64,000 nucleotides of DNA, taken from assembly GCA_016932335.1 (NCBI GenBank), contig JAFGCZ010000003.1, positions 47,061 to 111,060 of the forward strand, written 5' to 3'. The translations under genes and the position numbers were made by a program. The notes below the pieces were generated by a model, which was given only the letters and a program-made list of their open reading frames with translations, did not search any database and had not been told where the DNA came from. Source of the stretch: Opitutales bacterium. GTDB lineage: Bacteria; Verrucomicrobiota; Verrucomicrobiia; Opitutales; Oceanipulchritudinaceae. Below, one piece after another: positions 41,301 to 49,703 of this stretch. Numbering within the stretch: the stretch's first letter is position 1; the number at the start of each line of letters is the position of its first letter.

Positions 41301-43967
41301 ATGGTGCCGGTGGCTCTGCCTCAAAAAGCCCTTTCGGTGCAGGTGGAAACCGATGCCCTCGGCTATGAGCCCGGGGAAGAGGCAACGTTTACTTTTACGG
41401 TTACCGATGAGGAAGGCCAGCCTCTCCCGAATACCGAACTGGCCTTCTCTCTGACCGATGCCGGAAACCTTCAGGGAGCTTCGCTGGGGATGCTTTCCGA
41501 CTTTTCCCGTTTCGCAGCGATGCTTCCGTATGCCGTCAGCGAAACCGCATCACTCAATCTTCTGCCTTTCTACAAGCCGTTGCAGAAAGAGGATGAGGAC
41601 CATTTTGCCATACTTTCCTCTGAAGCCGTTCAACCGGTTTCCGAGGGCCATTCTCTAATCGAAGCCAGCCGTTCCGGATTGACGGGAAAAGACAGCGATT
41701 CTTTGGGGGGCCTTGGGGCTGTCTACTGGAACCCTCAACTGAAGACCGATGCTCAGGGCAAGGCCACTGTAACATTGACGCTGCCCAAATCCATTGCCCT
41801 CTGGCAAGCCCGTGTGCAGGCTGTTTCCGGCGATTCGCGCATCGGCGTAGGCTATCGCAACCTAAACACTCGCTTGCCCTTGACAGCTCACCTGCAGATA
41901 CCGGCCACGCTGGTGCAGGGAGATGAGACGGTGGCCACCGTCTCACTCGGCAATAACACTCTGGAATCTCTTTTAGTGGATACTGTGTTTAGTCACGGTG
42001 CTTTGCTTGTCCCCATTCAGTCCAAAACTACCGGCTTGCAGGTGCAAATGCCACCCAAGAGCAACAGGAATCTACTGCTGCAGTTACAGAGTGCTCAGCA
42101 GAGTGGTGGCGGAAGTCTGGAGGTGGTTGCCACGGGCGATACCTATGTGGATACCTCCGAAGCCGCTTTTCACATTGTTCCGCGTGGCAATTGGGTTTCC
42201 CTCAATGAATTTGGCCGCACCTTCGACAGCGGAAAGATCTTTACCTGGGAGCAATCCGATGCCCTGCAGGATACCTCTGTTGCCCTTTCCCTTTCCCCGG
42301 GTTTGGCGCCCTTGATCCTGAACACCACCGTTTCCCGTATGGCAGACGAACCTGTTTCCACAGAGGCACACCTCGGTACTGCTCTGGTTATGGTCAACGC
42401 CGCGCTTCGCCTGACAGAATCCAACTATGCCACCGATGCGGTTCTGAAAAAACTCTTCCCGGGAGAAATGGGCGGTGTTGACGCCCTGACCGGACGTTTC
42501 GATTCTGTGCTGGCGACCCATTCTGTGGCGCTTGCTACCAATCAAAATGCCGATGGTGGTTGGAGCTGGGCCATGAATGCTTCCGGCGAAACGGAGAATG
42601 CCCTCACTGCCTATATTCTTTGGGGGCTTACGCTCCTGCGCGAATCCGGCGTTGCTGTGGATGAAAATATGCTGCGCAAGGCTCGCTATTACCTAACCCG
42701 GGCCCTCATTGAGCAGGAGCTGACAGTGGATACCGAGGCCGCTATTCTTCGGGCTCTCTCTATGCAAAACAGGCGGGAGCTGGACAACCGGCCCTCCCGT
42801 GTGGAAGCCCGCGCCATCATCAACCTGCTCCGGCGCCAGGATGAACTGGACCCCATTGGCATTTCCATGTTGGCGTTGGCTGCCCGTGATTATGGCTTGA
42901 GCGATGAGGCTCTGCAAATGCTCCGCCTGCTCGAAGTTGCTGCGCTTCGCAACGAAGATGGTACCGTCAGTTGGCCTGCGGCTCAAAATGGTTTTTGGAA
43001 GGGCAATGCAGTTGAATCCACGGTATGGGCGGTTAATGCGCTGATTTCTGTCGACTCTGGAAACGCCCTGATCGAGCCCGCAATTAACTATATTTTGTCG
43101 CAGCAGCAAAGCCACAGTGGGTGGGGCAGTGGCCGCTGCAATGTGTTGGTCGCTCGCACGCTTGCCGATTACATCGAGCTTAACGGCGATGCCACAGCAA
43201 ACCTTTCCTGGCGGGTTTTTCTGAACGATAATCCGCTGATGGATTTGGAACTGAACCGTTCCAACCTCCTCAGCCGCGGTTCCGATGTTTACCTCCCGCA
43301 GAATTTGCTCCGTAGCGGCAAGAATACCCTTCGGGTAGTGCGCAAGGCTGGGCAAAGTGCAGCGTGGTTCTACGCATTCTCTTTCCGCGGGAGTGCTCCG
43401 ACACCCATTGCCGCTGCTTCAGATGATTCATTTTCCATTGAGCGCACGTGTTACCGCCTGCATCAGGTGCCGACGCTCTTGCGCGGCTATGTGGCCCGTA
43501 TGGAACCCCTCGATATGCATGCTCCGGTAGAAATGGGAGATCAGATCGAAGTTGTTCTGAGAATCCGCGTCGATCGCCCGGTGGATTATTTGACTTTGCA
43601 GGAAACTTTCCCTGCAGGATTTGAACCCATCCGTATCCGCGATGGCGTTTCCCTCAAACTGCGCCGCCTGAAACAGACTCCGACTGCTGTTTCCTATACT
43701 CCGGGGGCTGATATTGCCGAATGGCTCGAGGACGAAACCCGCTTTGAGGAAGCATCCCTTCCGCTCAGTGTGCAGCTCAACGGGCTTGTCTGCCGCGCTC
43801 CTGTCAAGGCATTGGAGCCGGGTATTTGGGAACTCAGCTACCGCCTGCGTGCGGAAACTCCGGGAGTCTACCATTTCCTTCCGGCCATCCTCTCAGGCGT
43901 TTATTCAGGCAGTAAAGCCTGCACAGAAGAGTTTTATCCACTCTCAGTTCAGCTCCCGCAGGAATAG
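38313..43967 (+). CDS. Alpha-2-macroglobulin-like protein lacking the thioester
   Basis: This 1884-residue secreted protein has a signal peptide (1-23), a helical TPR-like N-terminal part (about 30-300) and then a series of beta-sandwich macroglobulin domains. These include the A2M-type block S-D-Q-D-I-Y-A-P-G-G near 545 and later W-N-P-Q-L-K-T-D-A-Q-G-K-A near 1140. An alpha-helical toroid follows (about 1340-1640) with N-Q-N-A-D-G-G-W-S-W. Classical members trap proteases through a C-x-E-Q thioester; here the matching site is S1349-T-E1351-A1352, so both the Cys and the Gln are gone. The fold is clear; protease trapping by thioester is not possible. It may be a structural or envelope-bound variant like the thioester-less YfaS type. 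Confidence 0.9.
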   Translation: MNAISRLTALLLLCVLLISPVAADQPAASLQTREQSAEAAYREGDYSKAFEIYLALQGEKASLSTGEQSRIACRLADCLWRSGVSSGDVLKKEQGLQGLQQLEVQLAEDRHRSELWVQVEESLAEYYILAEAIPEEKSAWDHWQQALGYWETSQDIAEARTAYMGIVRRAVSLLQQRFGEESSIFIPQQILLNVLQIADNDTDRAMAHFYLAEQQRGESTVASRLQELEGHFLAAIEGGRGASWFNRALFLYAEWLERSGSSYYNTNGEFLVEPDYEKALDVYRRLCALPGIEQSPYYARAAAAIDRIERPRLEVRVDHAYHPETEMECSLIWRNMDAVNVAIYPVSIVENMMVGETGGFVLPEQPESVAPIRSISLQSEAEKPHYRVQRTLKLGQDLPSGAYFVQATGGGITASGVLLVSNTAVLLKTAPGEVLAYVCNASGGEPVPDADVLVWMQNIVFQDGNRIAHVYGLSGRTDASGVAHIRFARTEKQLDEQFFWVGAVKGAEQAYATAYESSAGALRSRLRWTGVAFSDQDIYAPGGAIRWKALLRHKSDLGYEIPPQTDVTYALVDQAGQRVLEGVARTSDYGTVQGTFNLPASLPVGTYFLEVAPGNDSDSWFKMTSFQVRNYAATEYNLQLDLNTGAHRGGIVASGDAVHANLSVTGRSGNSVANAEVRVVVYEQPFDASLMSASAMLPDEGAVVQQQVLVTDSRGMADFSFTVPHHDDVDYLYGVQAFVRDASGNETIARDRIIAARQGYYVALLPGSLLNSADNPMNVRVHTWNASSDGCAAKGSLRLTRQRWREIWVDRSGREISGEEMRRLEENSDRWFSFGPSPSDYRLEEEGYINEEVQRVRLTTDKDGKVEHSFDPLEPGYYVLSWFGRDNEGRPVRSSSAFWVSRSDTTSMGYRPEGIQLVLDPSGVNAGEPLPLLVATEVKDRWVLLTTGAERLQSWQVFKMPGTAAYLPLDLEASAVPNTYVEASFISEDALFSDRKMVPVALPQKALSVQVETDALGYEPGEEATFTFTVTDEEGQPLPNTELAFSLTDAGNLQGASLGMLSDFSRFAAMLPYAVSETASLNLLPFYKPLQKEDEDHFAILSSEAVQPVSEGHSLIEASRSGLTGKDSDSLGGLGAVYWNPQLKTDAQGKATVTLTLPKSIALWQARVQAVSGDSRIGVGYRNLNTRLPLTAHLQIPATLVQGDETVATVSLGNNTLESLLVDTVFSHGALLVPIQSKTTGLQVQMPPKSNRNLLLQLQSAQQSGGGSLEVVATGDTYVDTSEAAFHIVPRGNWVSLNEFGRTFDSGKIFTWEQSDALQDTSVALSLSPGLAPLILNTTVSRMADEPVSTEAHLGTALVMVNAALRLTESNYATDAVLKKLFPGEMGGVDALTGRFDSVLATHSVALATNQNADGGWSWAMNASGETENALTAYILWGLTLLRESGVAVDENMLRKARYYLTRALIEQELTVDTEAAILRALSMQNRRELDNRPSRVEARAIINLLRRQDELDPIGISMLALAARDYGLSDEALQMLRLLEVAALRNEDGTVSWPAAQNGFWKGNAVESTVWAVNALISVDSGNALIEPAINYILSQQQSHSGWGSGRCNVLVARTLADYIELNGDATANLSWRVFLNDNPLMDLELNRSNLLSRGSDVYLPQNLLRSGKNTLRVVRKAGQSAAWFYAFSFRGSAPTPIAAASDDSFSIERTCYRLHQVPTLLRGYVARMEPLDMHAPVEMGDQIEVVLRIRVDRPVDYLTLQETFPAGFEPIRIRDGVSLKLRRLKQTPTAVSYTPGADIAEWLEDETRFEEASLPLSVQLNGLVCRAPVKALEPGIWELSYRLRAETPGVYHFLPAILSGVYSGSKACTEEFYPLSVQLPQE

Positions 43968-44023
43968 TCGCATGGGAGCAACGCGTTGCTCTCTGCGTTA
44001 AATTCGTACACAACGAATCCCCG

Positions 44024-44047
44024 AAAAAACAAGCATTTTCAGCTTGT
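44024..44047 (-). terminator. rpsU terminator
   Basis: ACAAGC (44029-44034) and GCTTGT (44042-44047) with a 7-nt loop. On the minus strand the stem is followed by a run of six T's (44024-44029 read as A's on plus). Confidence 0.72.
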
Positions 44048-44090
44048 CTCAATGGGGATGCGGCGAAAAGTAAACTAAGGAAGCGATCGC

Positions 44091-44291
44091 TTAGCGATTT
44101 TCGTAACGAGCACGAAGCATAGCGGCAAATGCAGCTACCTTCTTCTCGCGACGTTTTACTTCGCAGGGCTTTTCGAAGTAACGCTTTGCGCGTACGTCGC
44201 GGATTACACCCTCACGGTCGAGCTTCTTTTTCAGGCGACGGAGGGCACGCTCCATCGGTTCGCCTTTGCGGATTTTGACTTCTACTGGCAT
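44091..44291 (-). CDS. rpsU: Small ribosomal subunit protein bS21
   Basis: Starting at M-P-V-E-V-K-I-R-K-G-E-P (ATG at 44291), the 66-residue protein matches bS21, with A-L-R-R-L-K-K-K-L and the basic C-terminal helix R-R-E-K-K-V. The frame is open 40 codons upstream, but only this start gives the family N-terminus. bS21 helps the 30S subunit engage mRNA. It is monocistronic and converges on the macroglobulin gene. Confidence 0.95.
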   Translation of the reverse strand: MPVEVKIRKGEPMERALRRLKKKLDREGVIRDVRAKRYFEKPCEVKRREKKVAAFAAMLRARYENR

Positions 44292-44627
44292 GGTTAGATT
44301 TTTGGAAAAGCGCTTATAAAGGCAACCGAACCGCATCCCGTCAAGTGCTTTTTCTTGCAAAACGAAAAAACAGTGAATTGACTTGAGAATACCTTCTTGA
44401 GCTTTTTCCAAAAATTTGCATACTGGAAACTCGCTCTCCCGTATCCGGCTGCGGAAGAATCCTCTTCTTCCGCTAACGGTTCCTCCCCTCGATGTTTCTT
44501 TTTTTTCCTCAATTAATTACTTTCCGTTACTGGCCGTTGTTTGCCGGGAACTGCCTGATACAGTTTTGGAAACGGGTTTTGCCCGCTTTGTGACAAAACC
44601 TCAGGTGCAGGTATTTAAGGTTATCTC

Positions 44628-45083
44628 ATGAATGATTCTTTGGTTCGTATGCTTTACGATTTTCTGGTGCAGGTTTCGGTGGCTCTGGCCCTTTGGGTGC
44701 TTCTGGAGCTTTGTTACCTGCAGCTGCAGCTTTCCTCTTTGCTGCAGCAATGGGTCAGTGCGCTCTGGGCCTTGCTTGGGCTGCTCATGATCCTGCGCGG
44801 TTTTCTCTATCGCCGCCGCTTGCGCCGGCGTCTGCATACCGAAACGTCGCCCATCCACAATTATAAACTCCCGGTTTACCTCACACGCTCCGTGTCAAAG
44901 TCATATGGCTGCGGGAACCGGTGCCATATTTACGGTAGCTGTCTGTTTATGGCGGCTGTTTTCTCTTTTAATCTGGCGCATTGTCAGGATTGTCCGCTTT
45001 TGCTTGCGGTTTGCTTTAAGGTCATCCTTGTTGGAGTGCTTTTTCTGGCGGTGCAGTGGTGCAAGCTCATGCTGGAGAGTTGA
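44628..45083 (+). CDS. Unknown small membrane protein
   Basis: The 151-residue protein has about four predicted spans (near 13-33, 40-58, 103-120 and 128-145) and an Arg-rich cytoplasmic loop R-R-R-L-R-R-R-L near 62. I do not recognise it. From about 44905 an overlapping +1 frame (to 45144) is also hydrophobic, so a sequencing or real frameshift in the C-terminal half is possible. It is followed by an HPt-domain gene after 83 bp. Confidence 0.5.
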   Translation: MNDSLVRMLYDFLVQVSVALALWVLLELCYLQLQLSSLLQQWVSALWALLGLLMILRGFLYRRRLRRRLHTETSPIHNYKLPVYLTRSVSKSYGCGNRCHIYGSCLFMAAVFSFNLAHCQDCPLLLAVCFKVILVGVLFLAVQWCKLMLES

Positions 45084-45166
45084 TGAGCAGTCCTGCTTGC
45101 TTTGTTGGCAATTATTCCTTATAAAATATCTAATAGTAAGTTAACACCCTCTACCTTTGTAAGACT

Positions 45167-45544
45167 ATGAGCGTTCCTATGTTTGCTGATTCATCTCTGA
45201 TAGATCCCGACCAATTCGATATGCTGGTAGAAGCCGGTGATTCTGAGGCTGCGGAAATGCTCACTGAGTTGCTCGATCTCTTTACCGAGGAGTCTGGAGG
45301 CAATGTCGGTGAGCTTTTGGAAAAACTGCAGACCGGAGATGAGGCCCGCTGTATTCGTCTGGCCCATGCGCTGGCCGGTGCTGCCGGAAATCTCGGTTTG
45401 ATGCGCCTTTCCGTTGCGGCTCGTTATCTGGAGAATAACTTTAATTCACATTCGACCGAAGAGCTACTTGCTCTGGGACAACGTATTCAGGCGCTCTACA
45501 ATGAGTCTATCGCCGAATACCGCTCCAAAATTGCCGCATTATAA
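45167..45544 (+). CDS. HPt (histidine phosphotransfer) domain protein
   Basis: This 125-residue single-domain protein has the HPt core L-A-H67-A-L-A-G-A-A-G-N-L-G, with the phosphorylatable H67. The helices around it match the four-helix bundle. HPt proteins shuttle phosphate between a hybrid kinase receiver and a response regulator. The motif has A-L-A-G where H-x-L-K-G is common, so the usual Lys is absent. No kinase is adjacent; the hybrid kinase at 7.9-11.3 kb lacks its own HPt and is one possible partner. Confidence 0.88.
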   Translation: MSVPMFADSSLIDPDQFDMLVEAGDSEAAEMLTELLDLFTEESGGNVGELLEKLQTGDEARCIRLAHALAGAAGNLGLMRLSVAARYLENNFNSHSTEELLALGQRIQALYNESIAEYRSKIAAL

Positions 45545-45555
45545 GGTATCATTAC

Positions 45556-46812
45556 GTGGCAGGGGCTCATCACAAGAAAACGGGCAAATTGGCCGTTCAG
45601 GCCAAGCAGTTGCACCGCGAACTGGCTGCTTTTTGCGCATTCGGGCAGGAGACGGCCTCCGGCTTCTGCGCACCCGAGGGGTCTGATTCCATGGTACCCG
45701 TTTATGCCAACGAGTTTTGGACCTCGAAACAGCGGGCCGGGCACAGCCTGCACGAGATTTCCTACCGCGCCTGTTTTAAACCGCAACTGCCGCACTTTTT
45801 TATCGAGCGTCTCACGCAGCCCGGCGATTGTGTTTACGATCCCTTCATGGGGCGGGGCACTACGCTGTTGGAGGCAGCCCTCATGGGGCGTCGCTCAGTT
45901 GGGTGCGATATCAACCCGTTGGGGGCTATTCTCGTGGCTCCTCGCCTGAATCCGCCTGACCTCGAGGATGTTCGCGATCGCCTGGCCAACTTCGATTGGG
46001 CTGCCGGCGCCGCGCTTCCTGTAGACAAAGATCTTCTGGCCTTTTTTCATCCGGAAACCCTCCGCGAGCTCACTTTTCTCCGTGATTATTTCATACGACG
46101 TGAGGCCGACGGCAGGATCGATGCCGTGGACCGTTGGATTCGGATGGTGGCCGTTAACCGCCTTACCGGGCATTCCAAAGGCTTCTTCTCTGTTTATACA
46201 CTGCCCCCAAATCAGTCTGTTTCGGTGGAGTCGCAACGCCGTATTAACGAAAAACGCGCTCAGGAGCCGGAACGCCGCAACGTTGGCGAACTGATTTTTC
46301 GCAAAAGCAAGGCCCTCCTCAAGAGCCTGCTCGACGAATCCCTTCCGCCTATGGAGCAGGCCCGTTTGCTTACGGCAGATGCCCGCCAGACAGCGGAGCT
46401 TGCCGATGGCTCGGTGGATTTGGTGGTAACCTCTCCTCCCTTTCTCAATGTAGTCGACTATGCCCAGGATAACTGGATGCGCGGCTGGTTTTGCGGCTTC
46501 GACACCGCCGCCCTCAATATCAGTGTTACGCCGAAAATCCCCGTCTGGTCCCAGTTTATCTGCGATACTTTCCGCGAGCTTTCCCGCGTGCTCAAGCCCG
46601 ATGGCTGGATTGCCTTTGAGGTAGGAGAAGTGGACAAGGGAACCGTCAAGCTGGAGGAACACGTAATCCCTGCGGCGCAGGCGGCCGGCCTCTGTGCCGA
46701 GCTGGTTCTGATCAATGAACAGGGCTTTACCAAAACCGCCAACTGTTGGGGAATAGACAACAACCGAAAGGGCACCAACAGCAACCGTGTGGTTCTCCTT
46801 CACCACGGTTAA
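45556..46812 (+). CDS. Solo site-specific DNA methyltransferase (N4/N6 type)
   Basis: The 418-residue protein has the SAM motif D-P-F-M-G-R-G-T-T near residue 94 and the catalytic motif T-S-P-P-F near 293. About 190 residues lie between them, room for a target recognition domain. This motif I first, IV last order is the alpha arrangement. S-P-P-F is typical of N4-cytosine or N6-adenine methylases. The start is GTG at 45556; the first internal ATG (near 45691) would drop 45 residues. There is no restriction enzyme gene beside it. It may act in regulation or self-protection. It follows the HPt gene by 11 bp. Confidence 0.87.
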   Translation: MAGAHHKKTGKLAVQAKQLHRELAAFCAFGQETASGFCAPEGSDSMVPVYANEFWTSKQRAGHSLHEISYRACFKPQLPHFFIERLTQPGDCVYDPFMGRGTTLLEAALMGRRSVGCDINPLGAILVAPRLNPPDLEDVRDRLANFDWAAGAALPVDKDLLAFFHPETLRELTFLRDYFIRREADGRIDAVDRWIRMVAVNRLTGHSKGFFSVYTLPPNQSVSVESQRRINEKRAQEPERRNVGELIFRKSKALLKSLLDESLPPMEQARLLTADARQTAELADGSVDLVVTSPPFLNVVDYAQDNWMRGWFCGFDTAALNISVTPKIPVWSQFICDTFRELSRVLKPDGWIAFEVGEVDKGTVKLEEHVIPAAQAAGLCAELVLINEQGFTKTANCWGIDNNRKGTNSNRVVLLHHG

Positions 46813-46872
46813 AACGTTGAGTCTGCCGTTTTTGCTTTTCCCGCCCCATGGATCTTGCCTATGCTCTGTGCT

Positions 46873-47565
46873 ATGGAGACGCTTTTACTTTGGGATATCG
46901 ACGGAACTTTGCTGCGCGGCAATGGTATTGGCACGATTGCCTTCAACCGGGCTACAAAAGAGCTTTTCCAGTGTGAAATTGACTGGAGCGGCATCTCCTT
47001 TGCCGGTTCTACCGATGGTATTATTGTGCAGCAGATTCTGGAGCGTTGTGGTGTGGCCGATACCCCTGAGCACCAATACCGCCTGGAGATGTATTACACC
47101 CACTATTTCGCCTCACTGGTTACAGACCATAATTTTACCGTATTTTCCGGAGTGCACGAGGTGCTCAACCGGGCGGGGCATGATTCACGCTACTTTCAGG
47201 CACTGCTGACCGGTAATTTTGAGGCAGCCGCTTGGATGAAGGTTTGCCGCAACGGGATGGGAGGCTTTTTCTCCTGCGGGGCCTTTGGAGGCGAAACCCG
47301 CGACCGTTCCGATATTGCCCGCAGGGCCGTGGAGCGCGTGGCTCAGCGCACCGGCGTGCGCTTCCCCGCAGAGAAAACCATTGTCATCGGCGATACCATC
47401 CACGATGTACGCTGCGGTAAGGCCATCAATGCCCATACCCTCTGTGTCACTACAGGGCAGTTTTCCCGCGAAGAACTGGAGGCCTCAGGCGCCGATATGG
47501 TTATAGAAGATTTATCCGATGCCGACCGCTTCTTTGAGGCAGTCGAATCCCTTGTTGGCGTTTAA
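46873..47565 (+). CDS. HAD-family hydrolase (phosphoglycolate-phosphatase-like)
   Basis: The 230-residue protein begins with the HAD motif I L-L-W-D-I-D-G-T-L-L, where the first Asp is the nucleophile. Motif II is L-L-T-G-N near residue 113, and motif IV is V-I-G-D-T-I-H-D-V near 172. A helical cap sits between motifs I and II. I chose the ATG at 46873 because the motif begins within five residues; the frame opens at TTG 46855. The substrate is a small phosphorylated metabolite, not identifiable here. Its stop codon overlaps that of the converging small transporter subunit in the sequence TTAA. Confidence 0.9.
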   Translation: METLLLWDIDGTLLRGNGIGTIAFNRATKELFQCEIDWSGISFAGSTDGIIVQQILERCGVADTPEHQYRLEMYYTHYFASLVTDHNFTVFSGVHEVLNRAGHDSRYFQALLTGNFEAAAWMKVCRNGMGGFFSCGAFGGETRDRSDIARRAVERVAQRTGVRFPAEKTIVIGDTIHDVRCGKAINAHTLCVTTGQFSREELEASGADMVIEDLSDADRFFEAVESLVGV

Positions 47566-47711
47566 TCGTCTTCGTCGGGCGTTTTTATCTCGAAGCCGTG
47601 CATGTGCTCGGATTCACCTGGGGTGGTAAATACCTTGTAGATACACCAGCCCAATAACAGGCTGACTACACCTATAGATACACTCATAATTAAATAGCCG
47701 CCGGGAGTCAT
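47562..47711 (-). CDS. Small subunit of NSS transporter (MetS-like)
   Basis: This 49-residue protein has one membrane span (about residues 5-23) and an acidic C-terminal tail ending P-D-E-D-D. Its ATG overlaps the transporter stop in the sequence ATGA, so the two are translationally coupled. Small single-span partners of NSS transporters, as in the MetP-MetS pair, are established in other bacteria. Size, topology and coupling fit that role, but the sequence identity to MetS cannot be measured here. Confidence 0.75.
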   Translation of the reverse strand: MTPGGYLIMSVSIGVVSLLLGWCIYKVFTTPGESEHMHGFEIKTPDEDD

Positions 47712-49438
47712 CTGTGTTTTTGCTCTTCTTTTCCAATTCTCTGAAATAGATACGAACCGTTGATGGTGATGAAAATAAAGCCCATCACCAGCAGCATCAT
47801 CACAACGGAAAAGACTGCCACCTTGTTCGGTTCTATGAACAGTTCGCGCACATAACTGCTGTAGCCGTGTTCGCCGACAACGCCCAGCACATCCGTCAAG
47901 AGCCAACAGCTAAAGATGCTTAAGAGGAAGGTTGGGCTGATGTATTTGATGATGAATCCGAATATCTTTGGCAGGCGAATACTCGAGCCCTTTTGTGCTT
48001 CCTCTATGCCTTTTTCCACCCCGAAAAACCATCCGAAGCAGATGATCTCCATCATGGAGAACACGTAAATCATGAACGTTCCGGCCCAGAAATCCATTGT
48101 GTCCAATGCTTTCAGGTCACCACTGAAATAGCAGACAAAAAGGGCTCCGATCCCGGTGATGAATCCCAGGATGGCCACGCTCTGACGACGATTGATAAAG
48201 AATGCCTCCTCCATAAAGGCTATCCCCGGTTGCAGCAGAGAGAGCGAACTGGTGATAGCGGCCAGGAACAGGAGAAAGAAAAAGAGTGCCCCAAACACGT
48301 GCCCGTAGGCCATGTTGGAGAAAACCATTGGCAGGGCATTAAAACCCAGCCCAAAGGTGCCCATGCCGGCCACACCGCTCACTCCCATGAAGGCGACCGC
48401 TGCCGGAAGCGTCATCAAGCCTCCAAGGCCCACTTCGCAGAATTCATTGGCGGCAGCAGCGGAAAGTCCGCTCAACACAATGTCATCGTTGGATTTCAGG
48501 TAACTGGCATAGGTCAAAATAGTTCCGTAACCTACTGAGAGAGAAAAGAAAATCTGCCCGGCGGCTCTGAGCCACAGCGAGGGGCGTTTTAACTGGCTGA
48601 GTATTCCCTGCTCTACCAGGCGCAGCGTGGGGTTACCCTCCAGTTCTGCTTTTTTGGCCTCAATAAATTCTTTACCTACAATGTCGGAGTGGGAGATAGT
48701 CAGCCACTGACCGTCGGCCTGTTGTTCCTGGATCACAAATTTACTTGGATTCCACATGAAACCCAGCCCGTTGGAAACGCTCCGCTCCGGCATCTCCGGA
48801 TTGGGCACTCCCAGCGTCAGCACACGCACCAGAATGATCACTGCCAGCAGTAGTAAGGTGGGCATCGCGTAGGTGCAAAACAGTTCAATTCCCTTGGAGA
48901 CCCCGCGGGAAATCAGCGAGAAATTGAGCACAAAGGAAATCAGCAAAAACAAGCCTATGTGATCAATGCTTAAACTGAATCCTGCGCCGTCTGCTCCGAT
49001 TCCCACAAACTTCTGCCAGAATGCGCCGGCTTCTGCCGCTGTGGCAAAATTTAACGTTCCCTTAAGAAAGTGTAGAGAGTAACCCAGGCACCAGGCTTCG
49101 ATGTTTACGTAATACATGTAAATGATCACCGGCATGGCGATTCCAAACATCCCCAAATACTTGGCTCTGGGGCTTTTCAGGAGCACGCTGAAGATGGCCG
49201 GGCAGGAATTAAAGCCTTTGCTGCCCCCGTGACGTCCAAGCGTCCATTCCACCCAGCAGGCAGGTAGACCAAGAATAAGAAAAGAGATGAAATAGGCCAG
49301 CATGAAGGCTCCGCCTCCGAATTCTGCTGCCTGACTTGGGAAACGCAAAAAGTTGCCCAAACCAACTGCGCTGCCGGCTACCGCCAGGATTACTCCAAAA
49401 CGGCTGTTCCAGCTCTCTTTTTTCTGTTCTACCTCCAT
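47708..49438 (-). CDS. Neurotransmitter:sodium symporter family transporter
   Basis: This 576-residue Na+-coupled transporter has about twelve spans. The N-terminal signature S-R-F-G-V-I-L-A-V-A-G-S-A-V-G-L-G-N-F-L-R-F belongs to the NSS (SNF) family, as in LeuT and MetP. A roughly 60-residue hydrophilic insertion (about 225-285) lies between spans. Substrate is probably an amino acid such as methionine or alanine, not settled here. It is coupled to a small subunit gene by a 4-bp overlap. Confidence 0.93.
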   Translation of the reverse strand: MEVEQKKESWNSRFGVILAVAGSAVGLGNFLRFPSQAAEFGGGAFMLAYFISFLILGLPACWVEWTLGRHGGSKGFNSCPAIFSVLLKSPRAKYLGMFGIAMPVIIYMYYVNIEAWCLGYSLHFLKGTLNFATAAEAGAFWQKFVGIGADGAGFSLSIDHIGLFLLISFVLNFSLISRGVSKGIELFCTYAMPTLLLLAVIILVRVLTLGVPNPEMPERSVSNGLGFMWNPSKFVIQEQQADGQWLTISHSDIVGKEFIEAKKAELEGNPTLRLVEQGILSQLKRPSLWLRAAGQIFFSLSVGYGTILTYASYLKSNDDIVLSGLSAAAANEFCEVGLGGLMTLPAAVAFMGVSGVAGMGTFGLGFNALPMVFSNMAYGHVFGALFFFLLFLAAITSSLSLLQPGIAFMEEAFFINRRQSVAILGFITGIGALFVCYFSGDLKALDTMDFWAGTFMIYVFSMMEIICFGWFFGVEKGIEEAQKGSSIRLPKIFGFIIKYISPTFLLSIFSCWLLTDVLGVVGEHGYSSYVRELFIEPNKVAVFSVVMMLLVMGFIFITINGSYLFQRIGKEEQKHR

Positions 49439-49579
49439 GATCGCGAGACACCTTAGGTAACCTCTGGTGCTCTTTCCAGCATAAAGTGAAGCACTTACAG
49501 GACTTAGATGATAATAACCAAAGGAATGCCGTTACTAACTTCAGACTGTTTTGCAGGTCATCTCTATGTCTGTACACTC

Positions 49580-49606
49580 AAAACCGCTTTACAAGGAAAG
49601 CGGTTT
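49580..49606 (-). terminator. Terminator of tRNA-Leu
   Basis: AAACCGCTTT (49581-49590) and AAAGCGGTTT (49597-49606) form a perfect 10-bp stem with a 6-nt loop, 12 bp past the tRNA 3' end; on the minus strand the stem runs into TTTTG. Confidence 0.72.
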
Positions 49607-49618
49607 GATGAGTAAAGA

Positions 49619-49703
49619 TGGTGCCCAGGGGGGGACTTGAACCCCCACGCCTCGCGGCACATGAACCTGAATCATGCGTGTCTGCCAATTTCACCACCTG
49701 GGC
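49619..49703 (-). tRNA. tRNA-Leu(CAG)
   Basis: The 85-nt gene has the long variable arm expected of leucine tRNA. On the minus strand the acceptor GCCCAGG pairs with CCTGGGC, the anticodon stem is CATGA/TCATG with loop TTCAGGT (anticodon CAG), the T loop is TTCAAGT, the discriminator is A and CCA is encoded. Confidence 0.95.
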
